Below are positions 19,070 through 27,365 of a stretch of 64,000 nt of DNA, piece by piece (position 1 is the first letter of the stretch; each line of letters begins with the position of its first letter). The notes under the pieces were generated by a model that had not been told where the DNA came from, did not search any database, and worked only from the letters and a program-made list of their open reading frames with translations. The stretch comes from Microvirga ossetica (GTDB taxonomy: Bacteria; Pseudomonadota; Alphaproteobacteria; Rhizobiales; Beijerinckiaceae): contig NZ_CP016616.1 of assembly GCF_002741015.1 (NCBI RefSeq), positions 1,883,501 through 1,947,500 of the forward strand. The letters run 5' to 3'. The translations under genes and the position numbers were made by a program.

Positions 19070-20023
19070 TCACGCGAACCGGTCCGTCGCGGCGACAATG
19101 CTTTCCGTCATTCCCGGATCGCGCGCATCGTGTCCCGCCTCGCTCACGACGATCAGCTCGCTCCCCGGCCATGAACGGTGAAGCTGCCAGGGCGTGACGA
19201 GCGGTCCGCCGATATCGAGCCGGCCGTGGATCAGGATGCCGGGAATGTCGGCGAGACGACCTGCACCGCGCAGGAGAACCCCATCATCGAGCCAGGCCCG
19301 GTGCCGCCAGTAATGGGTCACCAGTCGTGCGAACCCTAAGCGGAACGCCGGATCCTCGTATCGGGGGTGCGGGGTGTGACCGGGATGGACCGCGACGATG
19401 GCCATCTCCCAGTCGCACCAAGCCCGTGCCGCCTTTTCATGGATGGCGGGGTCGGGATGCATGAGGAGCCGGTGATAGGCCTCGGCGAGATTGCCCTCCC
19501 TCTCTGCCGACGGGACATTGTCGCGAAAGCGCTCCCAAGCCTCGGGAAAGAACATGCCGACGCCCCGGGTGATCCAGTCGATTTCCGAAGGCGTGGTGGT
19601 CGCGATGCTGAACAAAACCATCTCGCTCACGCGCTCGGAATTCTCTTCGGCATAAGCGAGCGTCAGGGTCGAGCCCCAGGATCCGCCGAGCACCAGCCAG
19701 CGCCCGATCCCGAGATGCTGCCGCAGGCGCTCGATATCGGCGAGCAGATGCCCTGTCGTGTTGGTCGAAAGATCGACATCGGGAACGCTCGCATGCGGCG
19801 TGCTGCGCCCGCTCCCGCGCTGATCGAACAGCACGATGCGATAGGCCTTCGGATCGAAGTAGCGCCGCGCATTCACGGTGCAGCCGGAGCCGGGACCGCC
19901 ATGGAGAACCAGAGCAGGCTTTCCATCGGGATTGCCGCATACTTCCCAATAGATGCGATGCTCGTCGCCGACATCGAGCATGCCGGTCTCGTAGGGCTCG
20001 ATGGGTGGGTACAAAGTTGTCAT
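19070..20023 (-). CDS. pip: Proline iminopeptidase (prolyl aminopeptidase)
   Basis: 317 residues. Alpha/beta hydrolase of peptidase family S33. Marks: LVLHGGPGSGCT oxyanion region, FDQRGSGRSTPHAS, nucleophile elbow GGSWGSTLTLAYAE (catalytic Ser), and the C-terminal IHGRLDIGGPL (Asp) and SEAGHDARD (His). Releases N-terminal proline from peptides. I start at the ATG at 20023 because the family begins LYPPIEPY-(E/T)G-L; a longer frame upstream is not family-like. It converges on the OmpA-like gene with 1 bp between stops. Confidence 0.93.
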   Translation of the reverse strand: MTTLYPPIEPYETGMLDVGDEHRIYWEVCGNPDGKPALVLHGGPGSGCTVNARRYFDPKAYRIVLFDQRGSGRSTPHASVPDVDLSTNTTGHLLADIERLRQHLGIGRWLVLGGSWGSTLTLAYAEENSERVSEMVLFSIATTTPSEIDWITRGVGMFFPEAWERFRDNVPSAEREGNLAEAYHRLLMHPDPAIHEKAARAWCDWEMAIVAVHPGHTPHPRYEDPAFRLGFARLVTHYWRHRAWLDDGVLLRGAGRLADIPGILIHGRLDIGGPLVTPWQLHRSWPGSELIVVSEAGHDARDPGMTESIVAATDRFA

Positions 20024-20222
20024 GCACCCAGCATGTCGATTTTGAGGATGCACGTCGAGGAGGTGTCGTCCGTCACGTCGGCCACTCGCATCGTTGCCTA
20101 TAATGGTGCCGCGGTTCGGTTTATGATGGCAGGACCGCTGGCCGGTTCGCTTGACCCGTCTTCGTGTCATTCTCCTGCATCTGCCGGCTGTCTGTGATGG
20201 GGCAAACCTGAAGGGATGAACC

Positions 20223-20645
20223 ATGACGCACCTGGGAAGCTGTTTTTGTGGCGCAGTCACAGTGGAGGTCGATGGAGACCCCGAGGCCATGGGCTACTGC
20301 CATTGCCAATCGTGCCGTTCGTGGTCCGCCGGGCCCGTGAATGCCTTCAGCCTCTGGAAGCCGGAGGCCGTGCGGATCACATCCGGGGAAGAGCATGTCG
20401 CCACATTCCAGAAGACCGAGCGCAGCCAGCGTCAATATTGCGCGAAATGCGGCGGGCACCTGATGAACAGGCACCCGCTTTGGGGCGTCGTGGACGTGTA
20501 TGCCGCAACGATTCCAACGCTGGCTTTCGTCCCCGCCGTCCATGTCAATTATGCGGAGACGGTGCTGCCCATGCGGGACGGATTGCCCAAGCTGAAGGAT
20601 TTTCCGGCCGAACTTGGCGGCTCCGGCGAGACGATGGCCGAGTGA
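20223..20645 (+). CDS. GFA-domain (glutathione-dependent formaldehyde-activating) family protein
   Basis: 140 residues. The zinc ligands of the GFA/CENP-V fold are present: C7 and C9 (GSCFCGAV), C26, C28 and C31 (GYCHCQSC), and C73 and C76 (QYCAKCGGH). The founding member, Gfa of Paracoccus, speeds S-hydroxymethylglutathione formation, but most short single-domain members have no proven activity. It is divergent from pip with about 200 bp between, and converges on the DUF3606 gene. Confidence 0.85.
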   Translation: MTHLGSCFCGAVTVEVDGDPEAMGYCHCQSCRSWSAGPVNAFSLWKPEAVRITSGEEHVATFQKTERSQRQYCAKCGGHLMNRHPLWGVVDVYAATIPTLAFVPAVHVNYAETVLPMRDGLPKLKDFPAELGGSGETMAE

Positions 20646-20652
20646 TCGTCGG

Positions 20653-20826
20653 CTAATTCTTCCCCAGTGCCTGGGCGACATCCTCGACTTGGTCGCCGAC
20701 GCGCCGGATGACGTCCACGAGTCTCTGCCGCGGGACGTTCCACCGGTTCGACCAATATTGCAGGTCCCAGGCCTCATACATGTTGATGCGGGGGGAATCC
20801 TGCGGATGCCGCCTGCTCACGACCAT
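20653..20826 (-). CDS. DUF3606 small protein
   Basis: 57 residues translated from the minus strand. After MVVSRRHPQDSPRINMYEAW comes DLQYWSNRWNVPRQRLVDVI, then VGDQVEDVAQALG. The pattern (INxxExxxLxYWxxxxxVxxxxLxxxVxxVGxxVxxV) is that of DUF3606, a family of very short proteins common in Rhizobiales and Xanthomonads with no known function. GGGAGGAGGC directly precedes the ATG, a strong ribosome site. It ends 7 bp from the stop of the convergent GFA gene. Confidence 0.75.
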   Translation of the reverse strand: MVVSRRHPQDSPRINMYEAWDLQYWSNRWNVPRQRLVDVIRRVGDQVEDVAQALGKN

Positions 20827-20932
20827 GCCTCCTCCCTGCCGGTCCCAAGCGCCCGTTTCGGCTTAATGGAAATCAAATGGGAGTAGCTCGGAGGAAGTCA
20901 GCCCGCGGAGGTGCATCTTTTTAGGGCAATGG

Positions 20933-22732
20933 CTACTCCGCAGCCGCGACATGCTCCTCGTCGGCCGTGAACTGAAGCCGGGCCAGCCGGGCATAGAGGC
21001 CGCTCTGGGCGAGGAGCGCCTCGTGGGTCCCCTCCTCCACGATCCGGCCCTGGTCCATCACCAGGATGCGGTCGGCGGAGCGTACGGTGGCGAGCCGATG
21101 GGCGATGACCAGGGTGGTGCGGCCTTCCATCAGCCGATCGAGGGCCGTCTGGACCTTGCGCTCGCTCTCCGCGTCCAGCGCCGAGGTCGCCTCGTCGAGG
21201 AGCAGGATGGGCGCGTCCTTCAGGATCGCCCGGGCGATGGCGAGGCGCTGGCGCTGGCCGCCCGACAGGGTCACGCCGCGCTCGCCGATCATGGTCTCGT
21301 AGCCCTGCGGCATGGCCCGGATGAAGCCGTCGGCCGAGGCGAGCTCGGCCGCCCGGCGCACGTCCTCTTCCGCCGCCTGGGGGCGGCCGTAGCGGATGTT
21401 GTCGAGCACGCTCTCGGCGAAGATCGTCGGTTCTTGCGGCACCAGGCCCATGCGGGCGCGCAGCGCGAAGGGATCGGCCTCGGCGACCGGCACGCCATCG
21501 ACCCAGATCGTGCCGCCCTGCGGATCGTAGAAGCGCAGCAGCAGCTGCAGGATCGTGCTCTTGCCGGCGCCGGAGGGTCCGACGATGGCGACACGCTCGC
21601 CGGAGGAAACGGCAAAGCTCAGGCCGTGCAGAGCCCGCTGCTCGGAGCGGGTCGGATAGGAGAAATGCACGTCCTGGAAGGCCACCGTGCCGAGGGGCGG
21701 GTTGGGCAGCGGCTTGGGATTGCGGGGCGCTTCGACCGCAGGCTTGGCGGCGAGGATCTCACCGAGGCGCTCGGCGGCGCCGGCCGCCTGGGCGAGCTCG
21801 CCATAGACCTCGGACAGCTGGCCGAGGGAGCTCGCGGCAAAGACGGCGTAGAGAACGAATTGCGACAGGCGCCCGCCGGTCATCTCGCCCGCCAGCACGT
21901 CCTGCGCTCCGTACCAGAGTACGCCCACCACGCTCGCCGAGACCAGGAAGATGCCGGCACCCGTAAGGAGGGCCCGCATGGTGGTGGAAAGCCGTGCCGC
22001 GTCGAATGCCTCCTCGGCGGCGGCGGTGAAGCGGGAGGCGGTGAGGCGCTCCATGCCGAAGGCCTGCATGGTCCGCACCGCGCCGATGGCCTCTGCCGCA
22101 TAGGCCGAGGCATCGGCAAGCCGGTCCTGCGCCGCTCGTGAGCGGCGTCGCACGGCCCGTCCCGAGAAGACCAGGGGCAGGACGATGACGGGTATCGCGA
22201 GCAGCACCAGGGCGGAGAGCTTCGGGCTCGTGATGATCATGAGCACGGTGGCGCCCAGGAAGAGGAAGAGGTTGCGCAGGGCGATCGAGATGCTGACCCC
22301 GAAAGCCGCCTTGACCTGGGTCGTGTCCGCGGTGAGCCGCGACACGATCTCACCGCTCCGGGTCTGGTCGAAGAAGGCGGGATCGAGGGAGGTCAGATGC
22401 CGGAAGACGGCAGAGCGCAGATCGGCCACCACCCGCTCGCCGAGGGTAATGACGAGGTAATAGCGCAGCGCGCTCGCCAGGGCGAGCACGCCCACCACGA
22501 TGATCAGCAGGACGAAATAGGCATTGATGTAGGCCCGGCCCTGCTCGGAAAAGCCGAAATCGATCACCCGGCGCACCGCCACGGGCACGACCAGCGTTGC
22601 CGCAGAGGCCATAGCCAGAGCCGCCAGCGCCGCCGCGATCCGGCCCTTGTAGGCGAGGCCATAGGGAATGAGCGGCTTCAAGGCGCTCAGCGCAGCCTTG
22701 GGGCGGGTCTGCCCTTCGGAGAAATCGGCCAT
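20933..22732 (-). CDS. ABC transporter, fused permease and ATPase (exporter, MsbA/ATM type)
   Basis: 599 residues. N-terminal six-helix transmembrane domain (about 30-310, including YINAYFVLLIIVVGVLALAS and ALRNLFLFLGATVLMIITSP), then an ATPase domain. The ATPase has Walker A GPSGAGKST, signature LSGGQRQRLAIARAIL, Walker B ILLLDEATSALD and H-loop VIAHRLATV. Such half-transporters work as homodimers exporting lipids, peptides or drugs; the sequence alone does not give the substrate. It is divergent from rpmE and has no obvious operon partner. Confidence 0.93.
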   Translation of the reverse strand: MADFSEGQTRPKAALSALKPLIPYGLAYKGRIAAALAALAMASAATLVVPVAVRRVIDFGFSEQGRAYINAYFVLLIIVVGVLALASALRYYLVITLGERVVADLRSAVFRHLTSLDPAFFDQTRSGEIVSRLTADTTQVKAAFGVSISIALRNLFLFLGATVLMIITSPKLSALVLLAIPVIVLPLVFSGRAVRRRSRAAQDRLADASAYAAEAIGAVRTMQAFGMERLTASRFTAAAEEAFDAARLSTTMRALLTGAGIFLVSASVVGVLWYGAQDVLAGEMTGGRLSQFVLYAVFAASSLGQLSEVYGELAQAAGAAERLGEILAAKPAVEAPRNPKPLPNPPLGTVAFQDVHFSYPTRSEQRALHGLSFAVSSGERVAIVGPSGAGKSTILQLLLRFYDPQGGTIWVDGVPVAEADPFALRARMGLVPQEPTIFAESVLDNIRYGRPQAAEEDVRRAAELASADGFIRAMPQGYETMIGERGVTLSGGQRQRLAIARAILKDAPILLLDEATSALDAESERKVQTALDRLMEGRTTLVIAHRLATVRSADRILVMDQGRIVEEGTHEALLAQSGLYARLARLQFTADEEHVAAAE

Positions 22733-22790
22733 GACACCCTTCGTTTCCGGGAAATCTCGTTGCGGCAGGGTTTAGCACCTTTGCCCCGGC

Positions 22791-22819
22791 TTGTTTCAAG
22801 GTCTTAAGTGAGGTATAGG
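22791..22819 (+). promoter_or_regulatory. Likely sigma70-type promoter for rpmE
   Basis: TTGTTT (22791-22796), a 17-bp spacer, and TATAGG (22814-22819), about 70 bp before the rpmE start. Spacing is ideal; hexamers match the consensus only partly. Confidence 0.45.
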
Positions 22820-22889
22820 CGCGCATTCATCAATTCAGGCTCGATCTACGCTGCGGGCTGACCAGGCTTGGCTGGCCGCAAGAAGGACT

Positions 22890-23135
22890 ATGGCAATGGC
22901 GCGCAAAGAAACCGATCATCCCGATTACCACTTCATCAAGGTGGTCATGACCAACGGCACCGAGTTCACGACCCGCTCGACCTACGGCAAAGAGGGCGAC
23001 ACCCTCAACCTCGACATCGACCCGAACACCCACCCGGCCTGGACCGGCGGCACGCAGCAGCTGCTCGACCGCGGCGGTCGTCTGTCGCGCTTCAACTCGA
23101 AGTTCGGCAACCTGGGCCTCGGCGCCAAGAAGTAA
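22890..23135 (+). CDS. rpmE: 50S ribosomal protein L31 (bL31)
   Basis: 81 residues: after the start come [33 protein letters not shown], and the C-terminal [15 protein letters not shown]. There are no Cys residues, so this is the zinc-free form usual in Alphaproteobacteria. AGAAGGAC lies 5 nt before the ATG at 22890, favouring it over the ATG two codons later. A strong hairpin terminator follows. Confidence 0.97.
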   Translation: MAMARKETDHPDYHFIKVVMTNGTEFTTRSTYGKEGDTLNLDIDPNTHPAWTGGTQQLLDRGGRLSRFNSKFGNLGLGAKK

Positions 23136-23171
23136 TCCGCGACGCGGATCGTTTCAGACAGGACTGCAAAA

Positions 23172-23195
23172 AGCCCCGCTTCGGCGGGGCTTTTT
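23172..23195. terminator. Bidirectional rho-independent terminator between rpmE and rcdA
   Basis: Stem AGCCCCGC-TTCG-GCGGGGCT with T-runs on both strands (plus: TTTTT after the stem; minus: the preceding AAAAA). It serves the convergent rpmE and rcdA genes. Confidence 0.9.
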
Positions 23196-23204
23196 CGTTG
23201 CTTC

Positions 23205-23741
23205 TCACTCCGCTGGGCCGAAAGCCCGCTGCAGCAGGCCGAGCTGGGCCGCGACCGGATTCTGGGCCGAGGGCCGGCCTTCCGCCCCGGCCTCGGCGAT
23301 GAGCCGTTCGAGATGCAGGATGCGGGCGTGGAGCCGGGTCGCGAGGCCCATGAGCTCGCGCAGGCGCTCCGGAAGCGCCTCGTATTCGGCAATCGTCGTG
23401 GCGCTGTCGGACGCATTGAGCCGCACGCGGCTCTTCTCGGTCTGGGCCTGGTCGGCCGAGATCTCCCCCTCAGCCACGGCGCGCTGCAGCAGGAGCCAGG
23501 AAGCGATCTGCATCAGGCGGGTGGTGAGGCGCATGCTCTCGCTGGCATAGACGAGGCTCGCCTGGCGCGACAGGTGGCGCGATTCCTCGCGGCCCGCGCC
23601 GTCGAGATAGGCCGCCGTCTCCTCGACGAGCTCCATGCCCTCCTGGAACAGGGCCTTGAAGGCGTCGGAACCCACGAAACTCTGCCCGAACCGGACAGGA
23701 TCGACGTCGAGCTGGATCACGTCGGGTTCGTTCACGCACAT
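23205..23741 (-). CDS. rcdA: RcdA-like DUF1465 protein (ClpXP adaptor for CtrA degradation)
   Basis: 178 residues. Core motif FQEGMELVEETAAYLDG followed by SRQASLVYASESMRLTTRL and MQIASWLLLQRAVAEGE, and a C-terminal NPVAAQLGLLQRAFGP tail, all characteristic of DUF1465. In Caulobacter the family member RcdA binds CpdR-primed ClpXP at the cell pole and delivers substrates such as TacA, affecting CtrA turnover. A cpdR gene is also in this window, 37 kb away. A CtrA-type box lies about 250 bp upstream. Assignment to RcdA rests on family membership; orthology was not tested. Confidence 0.8.
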   Translation of the reverse strand: MCVNEPDVIQLDVDPVRFGQSFVGSDAFKALFQEGMELVEETAAYLDGAGREESRHLSRQASLVYASESMRLTTRLMQIASWLLLQRAVAEGEISADQAQTEKSRVRLNASDSATTIAEYEALPERLRELMGLATRLHARILHLERLIAEAGAEGRPSAQNPVAAQLGLLQRAFGPAE

Positions 23742-23987
23742 CTCCCAGGGACTGCACTCCGCCGTAACGGGCCGGAGGTCTGTTCAATTCATGGGACGAT
23801 TATAGGACGGACAGGCAAGGCTTGCCTCGGTAACCTCTTCTTAAGGTTAAGCCCGAATCCGACAAAAATCGAGCCGCTCTCGGGCGGCTCTTCAAGTCTA
23901 ACAGGGAAGCGTCAAACAGAGTGGGCTTCAAAGCCACTCGGCATCCGGGAGAAGGCTCCGGACGCCCTCATTCCTAGCCGAGAATGG

Positions 23988-24002
23988 TTAACGGGCCGTT
24001 AA
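23988..24002. promoter_or_regulatory. Predicted CtrA-binding box (TTAA-N7-TTAA)
   Basis: TTAACGGGCCGTTAA reads the same on both strands and matches the CtrA consensus TTAA-N7-TTAA; on the minus strand it runs into a TTAACCAT half-site. It lies between rcdA and the DUF1192 gene, both leftward, about 250 bp upstream of rcdA. A second TTAAGGTTAA cluster occurs near 23843. Binding is inferred from sequence only. Confidence 0.55.
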
Positions 24003-24026
24003 GGACGTTTCCCCGTTACACCCGCG

Positions 24027-24233
24027 TCAGTCCTGCCCCAGCTTGAAGAAGGCGCTCGCGGCCGCAAGGGAGCTTTCCTTGCCGGCCTTCGCTTCCTTGA
24101 GGCGGGCGATCTCGCGCTCCAGCGTCTCGACCCGTTCATCGAGCTCGTCGATGGAGAGCAGTGAGAGGTCCTGGCCGATCTCATGTCCGCGCACGATCTT
24201 GCGCGGCTCATCGGCGAAGGGATCGAAGGCCAT
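24027..24233 (-). CDS. DUF1192 small coiled-coil protein
   Basis: 68 residues. DUF1192 members begin with a short DPFADEP motif, as here, and continue with a single coiled coil (SIDELDERVETLEREIARLK). The family is alphaproteobacterial and of unknown function. It is divergent from the quinone oxidoreductase gene, with about 100 bp shared between their starts. The 285 bp downstream to rcdA contains the CtrA-type box. Confidence 0.85.
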   Translation of the reverse strand: MAFDPFADEPRKIVRGHEIGQDLSLLSIDELDERVETLEREIARLKEAKAGKESSLAAASAFFKLGQD

Positions 24234-24335
24234 TGCGTTCTCCTCTTCAGCGGTTCGTCGTCAACTTAGTCCGGCGTGTTTTCCTTGCCAACGGAGCCTA
24301 TATCCGGGGGAGATTGTTGGCCAAAGGAGGGAAAA

Positions 24336-25334
24336 ATGGGGCAACTTCCGAACATGATGCGGGCAGTCGTCGCCGAAGGCAGCGGCGGGCCGGACGTCTT
24401 GAAGGTCGTCGAGCGTCCCGTTCCCCAACCGAAGGAGGGCGAAATCCTGGTCCGCGTGAAGGTGGCGGGCGTGAATCGCCCTGACGTGATTCAGCGCCAG
24501 GGTGGCTATCCCCCTCCTCCCGGCGCTCCCGACATCCTCGGGCTCGAGATCGCCGGCGACGTGGCGGCCGCCGGCCCGAACGCCACGCGATATCCCGTCG
24601 GCACACCCGTCATGGCCCTGGTGCCGGGCGGCGGCTATGCGGATTATGCGGTCGTTCACGAGAGCAACGCGCTTCCCATCCCCGCCGGCCTGTCCATCGA
24701 GGAGGCCGGCGCGGTTCCGGAAACCTATTTCACCGTCTGGACCAACGTGTTCGACCGCGGCCGCCTGCAGCCGGGCGAGACCCTTCTCGTCCATGGCGGC
24801 ACCTCGGGCATCGGCACCACCGCGATCCAGCTCGCCAAGGCCTTCGGGGCCAGGGTGATCGCCACCGCCGGAAGCCAGGAGAAATGCGACGCCTGCCTGC
24901 GGCTCGGTGCCGACATCGCCATCAATTACCGGACGCAGGATTTCGTCGCGGCGGTCAAAGAGGCGACCGGAGGCCAGGGCGCCGACGTGATCCTCGACAT
25001 GGTCGGGGGCGAATACATCCCGCGCAACTACGAGGCCGCGGCCCAGGACGGGCGGATCGTGCAGATCGCCTTTCTCCAGGGACCCAAGGCCGAGGTCGAT
25101 TTCCGCCGGCTGATGGTCAAGCGCCTGACCCATACGGGTTCGACCCTGCGGCCGCGCCCGCCGGCGGAGAAGGCCCTGATCGCCCGCTCCCTCGAGGACA
25201 AGGTCTGGCCTCTGTTGGCTGAGGGGCGGTGCCGGCCGGTGATGGATTCGCGCTTCGCCTTCGCCGACGTGGCCAAGGCCCATGCCCGCATGGATGGCGG
25301 CGAGCATATCGGCAAGATCGTTCTCATCCTCTAG
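24336..25334 (+). CDS. NAD(P)H quinone oxidoreductase, PIG3 family
   Basis: 332 residues from the ATG at 24336, chosen because AAGGAGG lies 5-6 nt upstream; an open frame continues 60 bp further up without support. Zinc-free medium-chain dehydrogenase/reductase. VAGVNRPDVIQRQGGYPPPP is a hallmark of the p53-inducible PIG3-type quinone oxidoreductases, GGTSGIGTTAIQLAKAFG is the nucleotide-binding loop, and GSTLRPRPPAEK lies near the C-terminus. It likely reduces quinones or enals with NADPH. It is the next gene upstream of trcR, but trcR has its own promoter. Confidence 0.9.
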   Translation: MGQLPNMMRAVVAEGSGGPDVLKVVERPVPQPKEGEILVRVKVAGVNRPDVIQRQGGYPPPPGAPDILGLEIAGDVAAAGPNATRYPVGTPVMALVPGGGYADYAVVHESNALPIPAGLSIEEAGAVPETYFTVWTNVFDRGRLQPGETLLVHGGTSGIGTTAIQLAKAFGARVIATAGSQEKCDACLRLGADIAINYRTQDFVAAVKEATGGQGADVILDMVGGEYIPRNYEAAAQDGRIVQIAFLQGPKAEVDFRRLMVKRLTHTGSTLRPRPPAEKALIARSLEDKVWPLLAEGRCRPVMDSRFAFADVAKAHARMDGGEHIGKIVLIL

Positions 25335-25447
25335 CGTCGGGAGACCCACGAACGGCCCGGGTTCAGCGCGATGGACGCTGGCGCGAGCCGAAAAAGCGCG
25401 CGTCGGGCGCAGGTGAGGTTGGGTTTCGCGTCCGGTGCTCCAAATAT

Positions 25448-25476
25448 TTGCAACATCGCGGCACGATCCCTATAAT
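25448..25476 (+). promoter_or_regulatory. Sigma70-type promoter for trcR
   Basis: TTGCAA (25448-25453), exactly 17 bp, then a perfect TATAAT (25471-25476). The predicted start near 25483 leaves a leader of about 114 nt that contains a GC-rich inverted repeat (GGCGCC at about 25554 and again near 25568) before the GGAGG ribosome site. Confidence 0.65.
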
Positions 25477-25596
25477 CATCTCGTTTCCCTCACATCGTGA
25501 GACGAGATGCTCCGGTCCGCACCGGTTCGGAGCGAGAGAGAGTTTTGCCGTGCGGCGCCGATTGGCCGGCGCCCGGCCTGAAGGAGGTTCGCTTAC

Positions 25597-26313
25597 ATGT
25601 CCCAGGGACCGCTGATGCCGAAGGCGACAGCCGTTTGGCTCGTCGAGAACACATCCCTGTCGTTCGACCAGATCGCCGATTTCTGCAAGCTCCACCCGCT
25701 CGAGGTGAAGGGCATTGCCGACGGCGAAGTCGCGGCAGGCATCAAGGGCTCGGACCCGATCACCATGGGCCAGCTGACCCGCGAGGAGATCGAGAAGGCT
25801 CAAGGTGACCCGAACCATCGCCTCCGGCTCGCCGAATCGCGGGTGAAGCTGCCTGAGCAGAAGCGGGTCAAGAAGGGGCCGCGCTACACCCCCGTCTCTC
25901 GCCGCCATGACCGCCCGAACGCGATCCTCTGGCTAGTGCGCAACCATCCCGAGCTGAAGGACGCGCAGATCATGCGCCTCGTGGGTACCACCAAGACCAC
26001 GATCCAGCAGGTCCGCGAACGCACTCACTGGAACTCGGCCAGCCTCTCCCCGATGGATCCGGTGACGCTCGGCCTGTGCTCGCAGATCGATCTCGATTTC
26101 GAGGTCCAGCGCGCCGCCAAGGACCGTCCGCATGTGGAAGTTCAGGAGCATGGCGGCACCTTGATGCCAGCGGAAGTCTCCACGGCGCCGGAGCGGGTCG
26201 ACCCCTTCGCCGACATGAGCCGCCCGAAGCCGGTCCAGGAAGAGAAGATCGACGTCAACTCCGTCTTCGCCAAGCTCAAGCAGCTCAAGCGCTCCGACGA
26301 GGACGAAGAGTAA
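25597..26313 (+). CDS. trcR: Cell cycle transcriptional regulator TrcR (DUF1013)
   Basis: 238 residues. DUF1013 proteins start with a helix-turn-helix-like block, seen here as TAVWLVENTSLSFDQIADFC. A second such block is NAILWLVRNHPELKDAQIMR-LVGTTKTTIQQVRERTHW. The acidic C-terminus ends KQLKRSDEDEE. The family is alphaproteobacterial; TrcR is described as a cell-cycle-regulated transcription factor. AAGGAGG lies 8 nt before the ATG. It is a single-gene unit bounded by a good promoter and a strong terminator. Confidence 0.88.
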   Translation: MSQGPLMPKATAVWLVENTSLSFDQIADFCKLHPLEVKGIADGEVAAGIKGSDPITMGQLTREEIEKAQGDPNHRLRLAESRVKLPEQKRVKKGPRYTPVSRRHDRPNAILWLVRNHPELKDAQIMRLVGTTKTTIQQVRERTHWNSASLSPMDPVTLGLCSQIDLDFEVQRAAKDRPHVEVQEHGGTLMPAEVSTAPERVDPFADMSRPKPVQEEKIDVNSVFAKLKQLKRSDEDEE

Positions 26314-26325
26314 GGTTCACGCAAA

Positions 26326-26352
26326 AAGGCCCGGATCGCTCCGGGCCTTTTC
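26326..26352 (+). terminator. Rho-independent terminator of trcR
   Basis: Stem AAGGCCCGGA-TCGC-TCCGGGCCTT (26326-26349) followed by TT and a T-rich tail. Confidence 0.9.
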
Positions 26353-26366
26353 GTTTGCGGGATCGT

Positions 26367-26418
26367 CTAGCGCAGCGTGCGGAAAATCGGATCCAATGCT
26401 GACGCCCGGTGCGCTAAC
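26367..26418. repeat. Degenerate CTAG-ended palindromic repeat
   Basis: CTAGCGCAGCGTGCGGAAAA at the left and CGGTGCGCTA at the right. The left arm matches the GCGCATCGTGCGG end of the complete copies at 31721-31837 and 50643-50757; the middle is shortened and diverged. Confidence 0.5.
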
Positions 26419-26420
26419 GC

Positions 26421-26633
26421 TCAGCCCTGGCGCCTGGGACGCCGCTTGCGCGGCTTTGCGGGCCTGTCGCGATTGCGCTCGAAGCTCGCCTTTGCCGCAA
26501 CGGCCTGCCTGCGCGCCGACCCGCGCGCCTTCTTCAAGGCTTCATGCTCCTGCGCCTTCTCATCCGTCGTGAGCACCTGTGCCAGAAGCACCTCGAAGCT
26601 CGCCTGAAGGTCATTGTCCGATTGCCCTGTCAT
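26421..26633 (-). CDS. Small basic hypothetical protein
   Basis: 70 residues from the ATG at 26633. The first half is a helix (DLQASFEVLLAQVLTTDEKA) and the second half is Lys/Arg-rich with a strongly basic tail (RDRPAKPRKRRPRRQG), which would suit nucleic-acid binding. AAGG occurs about 9 nt before the start. Its short length and place between two repeats make it uncertain, but codon use is like the neighbours and the basic C-terminus is not repeat-derived. I do not recognise a family. Confidence 0.45.
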   Translation of the reverse strand: MTGQSDNDLQASFEVLLAQVLTTDEKAQEHEALKKARGSARRQAVAAKASFERNRDRPAKPRKRRPRRQG

Positions 26634-26694
26634 TCCGACCTTTCGGCATCCTGTCCGGCCCAGGGCCATGGGCGCCCGATGCACAATATCGGTT

Positions 26695-26744
26695 CTAGAG
26701 CACAGGACCCAAAAGTGGACCCACTTTTCCGCACGATGCGCTAG
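26695..26744. repeat. Short (50 bp) CTAG-ended MITE-like repeat, IS630 target
   Basis: CTAG at both ends, with AAAAGTGGACCCACTTTT at the centre. It carries one terminus of each type seen in the full 115-117 bp copies, so it looks like an internally deleted derivative. The IS630 element begins inside its right-hand CTAG. Confidence 0.75.
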
Positions 26745-26756
26745 AGCATCGGACGG

Positions 26757-27365
26757 TTAAACGGACGCATATCCGGCAGCCTTAAGGTAGTTCCAGCACT
26801 CTTGTGGTTCGAACAGGTTGCAGATCTCACCGAGCGCTCGCCAGAGCGCGTCGAACGTTCGGGCCTCGGCCTTGCGCAAGTGCGCTTTGATCTTGGCAAA
26901 GGCCTGTTCAATTGGATTAAGATCAGGCGAATAAGCAGGTAAAAACAGGAACCAGGCTCCGCGTTGCTTCAGACACTGAGCGGCCTTCTCGCTCTTGTGG
27001 ACAGCCAGGTTGTCGAGAATCACCACATCGCCTTTGCGCAGCGTCGGCGCGAGCTGCGTCTCAATGTAAGCCTCGAACGCCAACCGGGTGATCGGGCCAT
27101 CGATGATCCACGGCGCGCACAACTCGTTGCACCGTAGCCCAGCCAGAAAGGTATGGGTTTTCCAGTGTCCAAAGGGAGCTTTCATGCGTAGGCGCTGGCC
27201 CCTGCGGCTCCGCCCGCGCAGGCGCGTCATCTTGGTGTTGACATACGTCTCGTCCAGGAACACCAGCCGGTGCGTCTCCTGGCGCATGCGCGGCTGGCGC
27301 TGGGCATGCCAGACCCGGCGCTCATCCCGCACATCGGCGCGTGCGCACTCCGCCGCCATCAGGCA
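26757..27365 (-). CDS. IS630 transposase, catalytic frame (orfB)
   Basis: About 200 residues downstream of the A7 run. The DDE triad is readable: [10 protein letters not shown] (first Asp), [12 protein letters not shown] (second Asp), and [11 protein letters not shown] (Glu), with exactly 34 residues between the second Asp and the Glu, the DD34E spacing of the IS630/Tc1-mariner group. No independent start with a ribosome site is evident, so expression as a fusion with orfA through slippage on A7 is likely. Dropping one A from the run gives one continuous protein of about 318 residues. Confidence 0.85.
   Translation of the reverse strand, partial: CLMAAECARADVRDERRVWHAQRQPRMRQETHRLVFLDETYVNTKMTRLRGRSRRGQRLRMKAPFGHWKTHTFLAGLRCNELCAPWIIDGPITRLAFEAYIETQLAPTLRKGDVVILDNLAVHKSEKAAQCLKQRGAWFLFLPAYSPDLNPIEQAFAKIKAHLRKAEARTFDALWRALGEICNLFEPQECWNYLKAAGYASV

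Noticed and set aside
20024..20290. N-terminal extension of proline iminopeptidase by 89 residues
   Set aside because: It overlaps the 5' region of the divergent GFA gene and has no family similarity; the ATG at 20023 fits the family start.
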